A DNA stretch of 24,767 nt from an uncultured Alistipes sp. (GTDB lineage Bacteria > Bacteroidota > Bacteroidia > Bacteroidales > Rikenellaceae): assembly GCA_949840605.1 (NCBI GenBank), contig CATKXN010000027.1:1-24767 (forward strand). Reading direction: 5' to 3'. Below are positions 1-8,139 of the stretch, piece after piece. Each line of letters begins with the position of its first letter. Position 1 is the stretch's first letter. The notes beneath the pieces are model-generated. The model had not been told where the DNA came from. It searched no databases and was given only the letters and a program-made list of their open reading frames with translations. The position numbers and the translations under genes were made by a program.

Positions 1-1542
1 CAGCAGGTTCTCGTTCATCCAGTCATTGCGGGTATAGTCTGAAACAGAAGCATTGACACCCTTGCTGTTGCTCGGACGCGGGTAACCCTTGAAGGATTCG
101 GAGTTGTTGAACTCCGTGGTCAGCGAGTGGTAGTTAGTGTATCCACCCCGGATGGTGAGTTTCAGCGCTTTGGCCAGTTTTATGTCCAGCTTGGCATTAG
201 CTATCATCGTCGCGCGTTTGACGTGCCGGTTCTCGTTGATCGTCGAGATGTAGGGATTCATTACGCCCGTAGCAGCCGAATCGTCGTCGAACATGTCGGC
301 GATGTTCTGGTTCTTGAGCAGAAGGGGACGGTAGGCCCAGGTGCGGTACATCAGGTAAGTAGCATATGAATTGGTCGTCGACAGCGCTGCGGAAGAGGTT
401 TGCCCGCTTACCTTGTCCTGCGTGTAATTGACGCTTGCATTGAAATTGACGTATTTGCTCAGTTTCTGGTCCAGCGTGATTCGTCCCTGATACTTTTTGT
501 ATCCGGAATTGCGGATGACTCCGTCCTGATCGTTCAGCGATGCGGAGACGGAGTATTTGGTCGAATTGTTGCCGCCGCGTACCGAAAGGTTGTGCATGTG
601 AACGAAGGCCGTGCGGAAGATCTTATCCTGCCAGTCGATGCCTTTCATGTTACGGTAGTCGTCCAACGTGCGGTTCTCGTTGACGAGGTAGGTCCCTTCG
701 CTGGACGGGTCCCGTTCGATCTGATAAGTTACGAACTCGTAGGGGCTCATCATGTCGATCTTCTTGGTGACGCTCTGCACGCCGAATGTACCCGAGTAGG
801 TAATCGTGGGACGTCCGACTTTGCCTTTTTTCGTTTCGATGATGATGACGCCGTTGGCGCCGCGCGAACCGTAGATGGCCGTTGCGGAAGCATCTTTGAG
901 GACAGTCAGCGACTCGATGTCATCGGGGTTGAGTGCGGAGTTGGAGAAGTTCTCGATCGGAAATCCGTCGATCACATAGAGCGGTGAGTTATCCTGCGTG
1001 AGCGAGTTTGCTCCCCGGATGACAATGTTGAAGTCCGTACCCGGCTGGCCGTCGGACGATGTGACGTTGACACCCGCCACGCGACCCTGCAATGCCTGGT
1101 CGAAAGAACTTACCGGAGCCTTGACCATGTCATCCACCTTGACGATGCCTACCGAACCGCTGACATCGCGTTTGAGTTGCGATCCGTAGCCGACTTCGAC
1201 GACGACGGCGTCGATCTGCTTGGCATCCTCTGCCAGGGAGACGTCGATTCGGGTTTGCGTTCCGACCTTGGCGGTTTGGGGGGTATATCCCAGCAGCGAG
1301 AATTCGAGCACATCGTTCTTGCCGGCACGGATCGAATATTTGCCGTTTTTGTCAGTTACGGTTCCGCGTGTAGTTTCCCGGATGATAACGGTTACACCCG
1401 CGAGGGGCTGCTTGTTTGCATCGACGACCGTACCAGAGACGGTCGGTGAGGCGGCGGTCTGCGCATGAACGTTTTCCGGTAAAAGCAGGCTGGTTACCAG
1501 CCATAAAGCGCCGAAAAACGCTGTTTGTAAAAATCTGTTCAT
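1..1542 (-). CDS. SusC/RagA-type TonB-dependent outer-membrane porin, N-terminal 514 residues (C-terminus outside window)
   Basis: Outer-membrane active transporter that would import oligosaccharides with a SusD lipoprotein partner, presumably encoded beyond position 1. The frame is open from the ATG at 1542 to the window edge. The sequence shows a Sec signal peptide (about 1-27, ending VHA-Q), a carboxypeptidase-regulatory-like beta-sandwich (about 35-105, GTVVDANKQPLAGV), a TonB-box-like stretch (VVVEVGYGSQLKRDVSGSV, about 113-131), then the plug, with QALQGRVAGVNV, PLYVIDGFP and IYGSRGANGVIII, and the first barrel strands. There is no STN signalling domain, so it is not a FecA-type transducer. 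It starts 26 bp after the fucI stop and is probably the last seen gene of the sugar operon. Full SusC proteins are about 1000 residues, so roughly half is missing. Family assignment is secure; the substrate is not. Confidence 0.95.
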   Translation of the reverse strand, partial: MNRFLQTAFFGALWLVTSLLLPENVHAQTAASPTVSGTVVDANKQPLAGVTVIIRETTRGTVTDKNGKYSIRAGKNDVLEFSLLGYTPQTAKVGTQTRIDVSLAEDAKQIDAVVVEVGYGSQLKRDVSGSVGIVKVDDMVKAPVSSFDQALQGRVAGVNVTSSDGQPGTDFNIVIRGANSLTQDNSPLYVIDGFPIENFSNSALNPDDIESLTVLKDASATAIYGSRGANGVIIIETKKGKVGRPTITYSGTFGVQSVTKKIDMMSPYEFVTYQIERDPSSEGTYLVNENRTLDDYRNMKGIDWQDKIFRTAFVHMHNLSVRGGNNSTKYSVSASLNDQDGVIRNSGYKKYQGRITLDQKLSKYVNFNASVNYTQDKVSGQTSSAALSTTNSYATYLMYRTWAYRPLLLKNQNIADMFDDDSAATGVMNPYISTINENRHVKRATMIANAKLDIKLAKALKLTIRGGYTNYHSLTTEFNNSESFKGYPRPSNSKGVNASVSDYTRNDWMNENLL

Positions 1543-1568
1543 TTGTGTAGTGGTTTAGGAGTTTTGCT

Positions 1569-3341
1569 TTAGCGGTAGACGGGTCCGTAGTTTTTGCAGG
1601 CCCGGTAGTCGGACCCTTCGGGGTCGGAGCCGAAGGCGGCCCAGGCCGAAGGACGGAAGATTTTTTCTTCGTCGACGTTGTGCATGCAGACCGGAATGCG
1701 GAGCATCGAGGCGAGCGTAATGAGGTCGGCTCCCACATGGCCGTAGGTGATGGCTCCGTGGTTGGCGCCCCAGTTGTTCATCACGTTGTAGACGCTCCTG
1801 AAAGCTCCCTTGCCCGTCAGCCGGGGGGCGAAATAGGTCGTGGGCCACGAGGGGTCGGTGCGTTTGTCGATGTGCTCGAAGATCGCACGGTCGACGTTCA
1901 CGGCCCATCCTTCCGCGATTTGCAGCACCGGACCCTGCCCTTTTATCAGGTTCAGGCGGCACATCGTGACCGGCATGTCGCCGCGCGTGAAGAACTTCGA
2001 CGAGAAACCGCCTCCGCGCATGTACTCGCGGCCGGCCGGGTGCCAGGTCGTCGCTTCGAGACACCGCTCGGCCTCCTGTTCGGTGATCTCCCAGAAGGGT
2101 TTCATCACGGGATTGCCCTCGGCGTCGGACATTGCGCCCGAGGCGTCCAGCGTGCTGCTTCCCGAGTTGATGAGGTGGATGATGCCGTTCGCGGCCTTGC
2201 CCGTTAGTTTCCTGCCTGTGGCGCGCTCTACGGCCTCGGGGCTCCAATAGGAGCGCACGTCGGAGAAGAGCTGCGCCTGGTTGGTCAGCGGGTGCATGAA
2301 GAGCATCGAGACGCCGTTGAGCGTGTCGTTTTCGGTGGCGAAGGTATAGGCTTCGCGGATGCCGTTCCAGTCGAACGACGTGTTGAGGATGGCTTCCGAG
2401 AAATCGCCGTCGGGACGGAAGTCGGTCCACTGGCGCTGGCCCTGGAAACCTCCGGCGATGGCGTTGTGTCCGGCGGCCTCCTCTTCAAAGCCCATTTCGG
2501 CGAGCTTCGGATTGCCGGTCATCAGGTCGCGGAAGATCATCGTCATCTTGACCACATACTCCCACACCTCGTCTTTCTTTTCGCGCGAATAACGGAGGTG
2601 TTCCGGGTTGAGGTCCTCGCCTTCGTGCGTCTTGCAGTGCTTTTCGACCCAGGCCATAGCCCGTTCGAACTCCTCCTTGTCATAGATGCCCAGTTCGATG
2701 CGGCGGGCGATCTCCGAGCAGTCGACGGCTTCGTTGCGCATGCCCAGATACTCCTGGAAGAAATCGGGATCGGGCATCGAACCGGCGATGCCCATCGACA
2801 CGGAGCCGATCGAGAGGTAGGATTTGCCGCGCATCTCCATGACGGCGACGGCCGCGCGGCCGAAGCGCAGCAGCTTCTCTTCCACATCGGGGGTGATGCT
2901 GTTGTCGTCCTGTTCCTGCACTTCGGAGCCGTAGATGCCGAACGCAGGCAGCCCTTTCTGGTTGTGTCCGGCCAGCGCCGAGGCGAGGTAGACGGCTCCC
3001 GGACGCTGGGTCTTGTTGAAGCCCCAGATGGCCTTGGGCATCAGCGGGTCCATGTCGATGGTTTCGGAGCCGTAGCACCAGCAGGGCGTCACCGAGAGGA
3101 CGGCCCCGACGTTGTTGTCTCGGAATTTGTCGGTTGCGGCGGCGGCTTCGGCCACGCCGCCGATCGTCGTGTCGGCGATGACGCATTCTACGGGCGCGCC
3201 GTCGGCATAGCGCAGCTTCGCGGCGTAGAGTTTCGCGACGCTCAGGGCCATGCCCATCGTCATCTCTTCGAGGGATTCGCGGATACCGCCGCGGCGGCCG
3301 TCGATGATCGGACGGATACCGATTTTAGGATGGTTTGTCAT
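1569..3341 (-). CDS. fucI: L-fucose isomerase (FucI)
   Basis: Cytoplasmic aldose-ketose isomerase converting L-fucose to L-fuculose; family members also convert D-arabinose to D-ribulose. The protein has 590 residues, about the length of the E. coli enzyme (591). The metal and catalytic residues known from E. coli (Glu337, Asp361, His528) fall at exactly the same numbers here: E337 in FATEND, D361 in FSDVRSYW and H528 in [12 protein letters not shown]. The N-terminus ([20 protein letters not shown]) and the [13 protein letters not shown] stretch are typical of the family, which supports the ATG start at 3341. It lies 22 bp after the sulfatase gene and 26 bp before the SusC gene on the same strand. 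No fucA-type aldolase or FucK-type kinase is adjacent; the nearest kinase is the AraB-like one at 12495-14120. Function is very likely; which sugar is the natural substrate is uncertain. Confidence 0.96.
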   Translation of the reverse strand: MTNHPKIGIRPIIDGRRGGIRESLEEMTMGMALSVAKLYAAKLRYADGAPVECVIADTTIGGVAEAAAATDKFRDNNVGAVLSVTPCWCYGSETIDMDPLMPKAIWGFNKTQRPGAVYLASALAGHNQKGLPAFGIYGSEVQEQDDNSITPDVEEKLLRFGRAAVAVMEMRGKSYLSIGSVSMGIAGSMPDPDFFQEYLGMRNEAVDCSEIARRIELGIYDKEEFERAMAWVEKHCKTHEGEDLNPEHLRYSREKKDEVWEYVVKMTMIFRDLMTGNPKLAEMGFEEEAAGHNAIAGGFQGQRQWTDFRPDGDFSEAILNTSFDWNGIREAYTFATENDTLNGVSMLFMHPLTNQAQLFSDVRSYWSPEAVERATGRKLTGKAANGIIHLINSGSSTLDASGAMSDAEGNPVMKPFWEITEQEAERCLEATTWHPAGREYMRGGGFSSKFFTRGDMPVTMCRLNLIKGQGPVLQIAEGWAVNVDRAIFEHIDKRTDPSWPTTYFAPRLTGKGAFRSVYNVMNNWGANHGAITYGHVGADLITLASMLRIPVCMHNVDEEKIFRPSAWAAFGSDPEGSDYRACKNYGPVYR

Positions 3342-3363
3342 AGGTCGGATGATTTTTCGGTTC

Positions 3364-4812
3364 TTATTCGTAAATTTTCGGATGAGGGAGCGTCACGAAA
3401 TCTTCGTCCTCGATCATCTTGTACGTAAGTTTCAGGATCAGGTCGTTGCGGACCTCTTTCAGCGCCGGATCGTCGATCAGGTTGCGCTGTTCGCAGGGGT
3501 CGTTCCGCAGGTCGTAGAGTTCGAACATCGGGCGTGTCGGCGAGAAATAGAGGCGGCTCGAAAGCGCATCGAGCTCTCCATTCTTGTGCATGCGTTTCAG
3601 TTCGGCGAACATCTCTGTTCCGGCGAAGTCGATGGGGACCCACGGCTGGCCGGGCAGCAGGTTGTAGATGAGTTTGTACCGTTCGCCGACGATGCAGCGC
3701 ATCTGGTCGAAGACCGAAGTGTCGCTCGGCAGCGAATTGGTCGCGTGGCAGCTCCGCACGGAGTAGACCCACCTTTCGGCCGGGGTTTCGCCCTGCGTCA
3801 GGAGGGGCAGGAGGTCCTCGCCCTCGATCTCTTCGGGAACCGGCAGCCCGGCGGCCGCCAGACAGGTCGATGCGATGTCCACGTTGGAGACTACGGCGTC
3901 CGTTACGGCCGGAGCGATGTGCCCGGGCCAGCGGATCATGAACGGCACCCGGATTCCGTTTTCATAGAGCGTGCCTTTAGCCATGAACTGCGCTCCGCCG
4001 TTGTCGCCCATGAAGATGACGATCGTGTTGTCGCTCAGGCCGTGTTCGTCGAGGTAGCGCAGCACCTCCCCGAAATCGGAGTCCATCCGGTGTATCTCGT
4101 CGTAATAGGCTGCCAGGTATTCGCGGACCAGCTGCGTGTCGGGATAGAACGGCGGGAGGGTCAGCGACCGGGGGTCGTGCACCTTCGGGGCGTCGTAAGG
4201 CGTGTGGGGATCGGAATAGCAGAGTTGCAGGAAGAAGGGCTTGTCCTTGTCGCGGCGCTCCATGAAGGTCCGGAACTGGGCGTTGATCTTCCAGTGGCTC
4301 TCGCCTTTGCGGGCGTCGGCGACGATCATGCAGGTGTCGAGCCGGTCGGGGAAGGTCTTGTATCCGTGTTCCGCATAGTAGAGTTCGACCTCCTTGATCT
4401 TTCCGACCCGCCCGCTGACGGCTCCGTCGAGGTGGTAGCCGCGCCCGGCGACGCCCGTGTAGTAGCCGTTCTCGCGCAGGTATTCGGGAAAGGCGCGGAA
4501 GCGGCGGGCGAGCGTCACGTTGAAGCGGGTCATGTTCACCGCCACGGGCGAACGCCCCGTCATGATCGAGGCGCGCGAAGGCACGCTTTGCGGCGAGGTG
4601 GCGTAGGCGCGGTTGAAGCGCACTCCTTCGGAGGCGAAACGGTCGAGATTCGGCGTCCGGATGTCGGCGTTGCCGTAACAGCCGACGGCGAAGGCGCTCT
4701 GGTCGTCGCTCAGCACCAGCAGGATGTTGGGCTGTCGCTGGGCCGCGGCAGCGGCGCTGCCGCCGAGGACGCCGCCGCAGAGCAGCAGTCCGGTTTTCAG
4801 TCGGGTTTTCAT
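3364..4812 (-). CDS. Secreted S1-family sulfatase, Ser-type active site
   Basis: Hydrolyses sulfate esters (or sulfamates) from glycans, probably in the periplasm or outside the cell. The 482-residue protein begins with a Sec signal peptide (about 1-25, AAAAAQ) and then [13 protein letters not shown], whose D36 and D37 are metal ligands in this family. The active-site signature is S76-V-P-S-R80, so S76 should be oxidised to formylglycine by an anaerobic anSME radical-SAM enzyme, not encoded here. D270-N271 (FMGDNGGAQ) and K279 complete the sulfate site. The start at 4812 overlaps the symporter stop by 4 bp (ATGA), implying translational coupling. The frame stays open upstream through the symporter gene, but that is a high-GC shadow, not a fusion. 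The N-terminal half resembles sulfamidase/S1_8-like enzymes by eye, which is a weak subfamily guess. Sulfatase function is near certain. Confidence 0.94.
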   Translation of the reverse strand: MKTRLKTGLLLCGGVLGGSAAAAAQRQPNILLVLSDDQSAFAVGCYGNADIRTPNLDRFASEGVRFNRAYATSPQSVPSRASIMTGRSPVAVNMTRFNVTLARRFRAFPEYLRENGYYTGVAGRGYHLDGAVSGRVGKIKEVELYYAEHGYKTFPDRLDTCMIVADARKGESHWKINAQFRTFMERRDKDKPFFLQLCYSDPHTPYDAPKVHDPRSLTLPPFYPDTQLVREYLAAYYDEIHRMDSDFGEVLRYLDEHGLSDNTIVIFMGDNGGAQFMAKGTLYENGIRVPFMIRWPGHIAPAVTDAVVSNVDIASTCLAAAGLPVPEEIEGEDLLPLLTQGETPAERWVYSVRSCHATNSLPSDTSVFDQMRCIVGERYKLIYNLLPGQPWVPIDFAGTEMFAELKRMHKNGELDALSSRLYFSPTRPMFELYDLRNDPCEQRNLIDDPALKEVRNDLILKLTYKMIEDEDFVTLPHPKIYE

Positions 4813-6296
4813 GCGTTTTCGGCTTTGCGGCGGGTGAATTTCGTGAGCAGGAAGCCCGTCAGGAAGATGACCGTCGTTCCGAAGACGATCGTCAGGTAGG
4901 TGTGCAGCGGGCTGTGGAACCGGTAGCAGGGCGAACCTTCGTTGATCAGCGGCGAGAGGCTCATCCAGGCGATGGTCAGCAGTCCGAGGATCACGGCGAT
5001 GACCGCGTGGGCCCGGCGCACGGTCTTGCAGACGACGCCCAGCAGGAACAGTCCCAGCATGCCCCCGCTGAAGATCGACGCCAGCTTCCACCAGGCGTCC
5101 AGCACGCCGTCGATGCGCATCATCATCAGTCCCATGACGATGCCCAGGGCTCCCACGACGAACGACGTGGCGTAGAGCACCCGCATGCTCTTTTTTTCGG
5201 AGAGCTCCTTTTTCGAGAGCCGTTTGGCGAAGTCCGTCAGCACGATCGTCGCCGAGGAGTTGATGCTCGTGGCGATGGTCGACATGCCGGCCGAGAAGAG
5301 CGAGGCGATCACGAGTCCCGTGAGTCCCGTGGGCAGTCCGTGGACGATGAACCACGGAAAGACCTGGTCCGAGGGCGTTCCGGCAGGCAGCAGCTCGGGA
5401 CGCGCCGTGTAGTAGGAGAAGAGCGCCGTGCCGATGTAGACGAAGACGAGCGATACGGGGATGTAGAGCAGACCGCCGAAAAGGGTCGATTTCACGGCGT
5501 CGGCCGTCGATTTGGTCGTCATGTAACGCTGCACGTAGTTCTGGTCGATGCCGTAATTCTGCATGTTGACGAATAGTCCGTAGATGAGCACCACCCAGAA
5601 GGTCGGTTCCGTAAGGCTCGCGCCGAAGCTGCCGAGGCTGAATTTTCCGTGGGCCGAGGCTATCGCGAAGAGCTGTCCGGGGCCTTCGGGCATCGTGAAG
5701 GTGAGGATCGCGGCGCAGGCGATGGCGCCGACGATGAGGATGATGCCCTGGATGGCGTCGGTCCAGACCACGGCGGCGATGCCGCCCAGCAGGGTGTAGA
5801 TCAGCGTGGCGATGCCCGTGCAGACGATGATGGTCTGGATGTCCCAGCCGAACATCGTGTTCAGCGGCAGGGCCAGCAGCAGCAGGATCGACCCCACGCG
5901 GGCGAGCTGCGTCAGCAGGTAGCAGACCGCCACGTAACAGCGGGCCCAGTAGCCGAAACGCATTTCGAGGTAGTGGTAGGCCGAGACGCTGTTGATTCCG
6001 CGGTAGAGCGGGATGAAGACCTTGGCTGCGAGCCACGTGGCGATCGGGATCGAGAGGCTGAAGACAAACGGGTTCCAGTTGCCCTTGTAGGCGTCGCCGG
6101 GGAGTCCGAGGAAGCTGATGCTGCTGACGAACGTGGCGAAAATCGACATGCCTACGACCCACGTGGGCAGCGATCCTTCGGCGGCGGTGAACGCCGCGGC
6201 GCCCTTGCGGCTGCGGAAGTAGAACGAGCATCCGAAGAGGGCGACGCCGCCCACGAAGATGAAGAAGACGAGGTAATCGAGTATGGTTATCTCCAT
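4809..6296 (-). CDS. SSS-family sodium:solute (sugar-type) symporter
   Basis: Inner-membrane Na+-coupled importer of the solute:sodium symporter family (SGLT/PutP/NanT-SSS relatives). It has 495 residues, with about 13 hydrophobic segments starting at residue 7. The family's sugar-symporter signature is visible as GGIAAVVWTDAIQG (171-184). A Na2-site-like helix FSAGMSTIATSINSSATIVLTDFAKR lies in the second half, with the Ser/Thr pair expected of TM8. It lies 31 bp after the aldolase gene and overlaps the sulfatase start by 4 bp. Its place between catabolic enzymes suggests that it brings the released monosaccharide into the cytoplasm for FucI or the aldolase. The family call is strong; the substrate (fucose, a sialic acid, or another acid sugar) cannot be read from the sequence. 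Confidence 0.93.
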   Translation of the reverse strand: MEITILDYLVFFIFVGGVALFGCSFYFRSRKGAAAFTAAEGSLPTWVVGMSIFATFVSSISFLGLPGDAYKGNWNPFVFSLSIPIATWLAAKVFIPLYRGINSVSAYHYLEMRFGYWARCYVAVCYLLTQLARVGSILLLLALPLNTMFGWDIQTIIVCTGIATLIYTLLGGIAAVVWTDAIQGIILIVGAIACAAILTFTMPEGPGQLFAIASAHGKFSLGSFGASLTEPTFWVVLIYGLFVNMQNYGIDQNYVQRYMTTKSTADAVKSTLFGGLLYIPVSLVFVYIGTALFSYYTARPELLPAGTPSDQVFPWFIVHGLPTGLTGLVIASLFSAGMSTIATSINSSATIVLTDFAKRLSKKELSEKKSMRVLYATSFVVGALGIVMGLMMMRIDGVLDAWWKLASIFSGGMLGLFLLGVVCKTVRRAHAVIAVILGLLTIAWMSLSPLINEGSPCYRFHSPLHTYLTIVFGTTVIFLTGFLLTKFTRRKAENA

Positions 6297-6327
6297 TTTT
6301 TATCGTGTTAGGTGGTTCGGTCGTGTG

Positions 6328-7239
6328 TTATTCGCCGCAGGCGGTTCCCAGCGCTTCGAGGGCCTTGCGGATGCGGGCGCGCTCCTCGGCGCGGAAACGG
6401 CGGTATGGGTAGGACATGTAGTCGTCGCAGATGCCCATCAGCGAGAGCGAGCACTTCACTCCCTTGAGGTAGCTGGAGCCGTATTTTCCGACGGTGTAGA
6501 GCGACGTGCTGATCTGCATGATCTTCCGTTGCAGCGCGTGCATCGTGTTCACGTCGCGGTTGCAGGCGGCGTAGTACATCTGCACGTAGAGTTCGGGGAA
6601 GATGTTGGCGCCGCCGTTCACGCCGCCGTCGGCTCCCATCACCACGCTTTCGCCCGTCAGCTCCTCGGGACCCACGTAGAGGGCGAAATCATCGCGGTCG
6701 CCCAGGTGGTAGAGCAGCGTCTGGAAATAGGTCATGTTGGCCGAGCTGTCCTTCAGTCCGACGATGTTCGGGTGGTCGGCCAGCGTCTTGACGGTCGCGG
6801 GTTCGAGGAACACCTTCACGTGCGACGGCATGTTGTAGAGGAAGAGCGGCAGCGGCAGCGCGTCGGCCAGCGCCGTGTAGTATTCGATCAGCTCCTGCTG
6901 CGAGGGAGCGAAATAGTAGGGCGCGGCGGCTACGACCCCTACGGCGCCGCACGCCGCGGCGTGGGCGGCCAGCTTGACGCTCTCGTCGAGCGATGTGTCG
7001 GTGACGCCCACCAGGACGGGAACGCGCCCGGCGACCTGACGGCATACCAGTTCGACGAAATCGTAGCGGCATTTGTAGGAGAGACTCTGGGCCTCGCCGG
7101 TGGTGCCGAGGAGGAAGAGGGCGTGGACGCCGCCGGCGAGGATGTGCTCCGTGAGCCGTACGGTGCCTTCGCGGTCGATCTGGTCGTCACCCTTCAAGGG
7201 GGTAATCATCGGGGGAATGATCCCTTTGATAGTCTTCAT
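6328..7239 (-). CDS. DapA/NanA-family class I (Schiff-base) aldolase or lyase
   Basis: TIM-barrel aldolase of the dihydrodipicolinate synthase / N-acetylneuraminate lyase superfamily, 303 residues as usual for the family. Active-site elements are intact: GTTGE (45-49, carboxylate binding), catalytic Y135 in LFLYNMP and Schiff-base K163 in IVGLKDSS. The superfamily cleaves or forms 2-keto acids with pyruvate. Its position in a sugar operon argues for a catabolic lyase acting on a sialic acid or 2-keto-3-deoxy sugar acid rather than for lysine biosynthesis. The YNMP and KDSS motifs are less like E. coli NanA (YNIP) and do not decide substrate. With FucI in the same operon, a 2-keto-3-deoxy-fuconate-type aldolase is one possibility and N-acetylneuraminate lyase another. 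It starts 24 bp after the esterase gene. Confidence 0.9.
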   Translation of the reverse strand: MKTIKGIIPPMITPLKGDDQIDREGTVRLTEHILAGGVHALFLLGTTGEAQSLSYKCRYDFVELVCRQVAGRVPVLVGVTDTSLDESVKLAAHAAACGAVGVVAAAPYYFAPSQQELIEYYTALADALPLPLFLYNMPSHVKVFLEPATVKTLADHPNIVGLKDSSANMTYFQTLLYHLGDRDDFALYVGPEELTGESVVMGADGGVNGGANIFPELYVQMYYAACNRDVNTMHALQRKIMQISTSLYTVGKYGSSYLKGVKCSLSLMGICDDYMSYPYRRFRAEERARIRKALEALGTACGE

Positions 7240-7263
7240 CTTTTTTTATGTTTGAGGTTTTAA

Positions 7264-8139
7264 TCAGTTGTTCGTCCTGTGTCGTTCGATCCACCGGATG
7301 ACGGCCGGATAGGTTTCGTCGGCGAACTTGTAGCGTTCGCGCATCCAGAAGCCGTGGCCCCCTTCGGGATAGATGTGCATTTCGGCCTTCACCCTGCGGC
7401 GGTTGAGGGCCCGGTAGAAGGCGATGGAGTTGTCCGGAACCACCGCTTTGTCGTCGCTGCACAGCAGGAGCATCACCTCGGGCATCCCTTCGTGCACCTG
7501 CCCGGAGGTGGTGCGGCGTTTGCGCAAAGCCTCCTCTTCGCTGCGGGTCCCGAGGAGGTTTTCCCGGGTCCGGACGCTGGAATATTTCATCGAGACGACC
7601 GGGTAGACCAGGACGGCGAAGTCGGGGCGCGTCTCCCCGCTCGTGTATTCCGTGATGAGCGTCGAGGCGAAGTGGCCTCCCGCCGAGAATCCGATGATTC
7701 CCACGCTGCGGGGATCGACGTTCCATTGCGCGGCGTTGCGGCGGATGACGCGCATCGCCTGCTCGCCGTCTTCCAGCGGAATCCCGGGATGGCCGTTCGG
7801 CATCCGGTATTTGAGGATCATCGCGGCGATGCCGTGTTCGTTGAGCCACTCGGCGGTCTTGTAACCCTCGTGCGTGATGCAGACCTTTTCGTAACCTCCG
7901 CCCGGCACGACCAGCATGGCCTGTCCCGTGGCGCGGGCCGGATCGGGAAGATAAACCACCAATTCGGGGTCGCTTACGCCGACGTAATACCCCTTGTCGT
8001 TGACGCTTTCGGGCTGCTCTTCCAGACCGTTCTTCGTCGGGGTTCCCTCAGGAAAGAGTTTGACGCGCAGCGGCTCGGCGGCCTGCGATACGGCGGCGGC
8101 CAGCAGTGCGGCGCAAAGTATCGTCAGGACCTTTTTCAT
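7264..8139 (-). CDS. Secreted alpha/beta-hydrolase, carbohydrate-esterase-like
   Basis: Probable periplasmic esterase removing acetyl or similar groups from glycans. The 291-residue protein has a signal peptide (about 1-20, ending SQA-A), an oxyanion-type PGGGY (79-83), the nucleophile elbow G150-F-S152-A-G-G, a likely acid around D229/D230 (CSDDKAVVPDNS) and a likely catalytic H262 (GGHGFW). The order Ser, Asp, His is that of BD-FAE/xylan-esterase-like hydrolases common in Bacteroidetes polysaccharide loci. The ATG at 8139 is chosen because it gives the signal peptide and overlaps the upstream stop by 4 bp (ATGA); longer versions run back into the propeller gene. It is coupled to the propeller gene and followed by the aldolase gene. 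A peptidase-like activity is possible but less likely in this setting. Confidence 0.88.
   Translation of the reverse strand: MKKVLTILCAALLAAAVSQAAEPLRVKLFPEGTPTKNGLEEQPESVNDKGYYVGVSDPELVVYLPDPARATGQAMLVVPGGGYEKVCITHEGYKTAEWLNEHGIAAMILKYRMPNGHPGIPLEDGEQAMRVIRRNAAQWNVDPRSVGIIGFSAGGHFASTLITEYTSGETRPDFAVLVYPVVSMKYSSVRTRENLLGTRSEEEALRKRRTTSGQVHEGMPEVMLLLCSDDKAVVPDNSIAFYRALNRRRVKAEMHIYPEGGHGFWMRERYKFADETYPAVIRWIERHRTNN

Noticed and set aside
3250..4899. A 549-codon plus-strand frame opposite the sulfatase gene
   Set aside because: No recognisable domain; it spans the ends of three well-supported minus-strand genes.
3364..6231. Possible symporter-sulfatase fusion or very long sulfatase reading frame
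   Set aside because: The upstream 470 codons lie out of frame across the symporter gene and give an Arg/His-rich translation; the true sulfatase start with signal peptide is at 4812.
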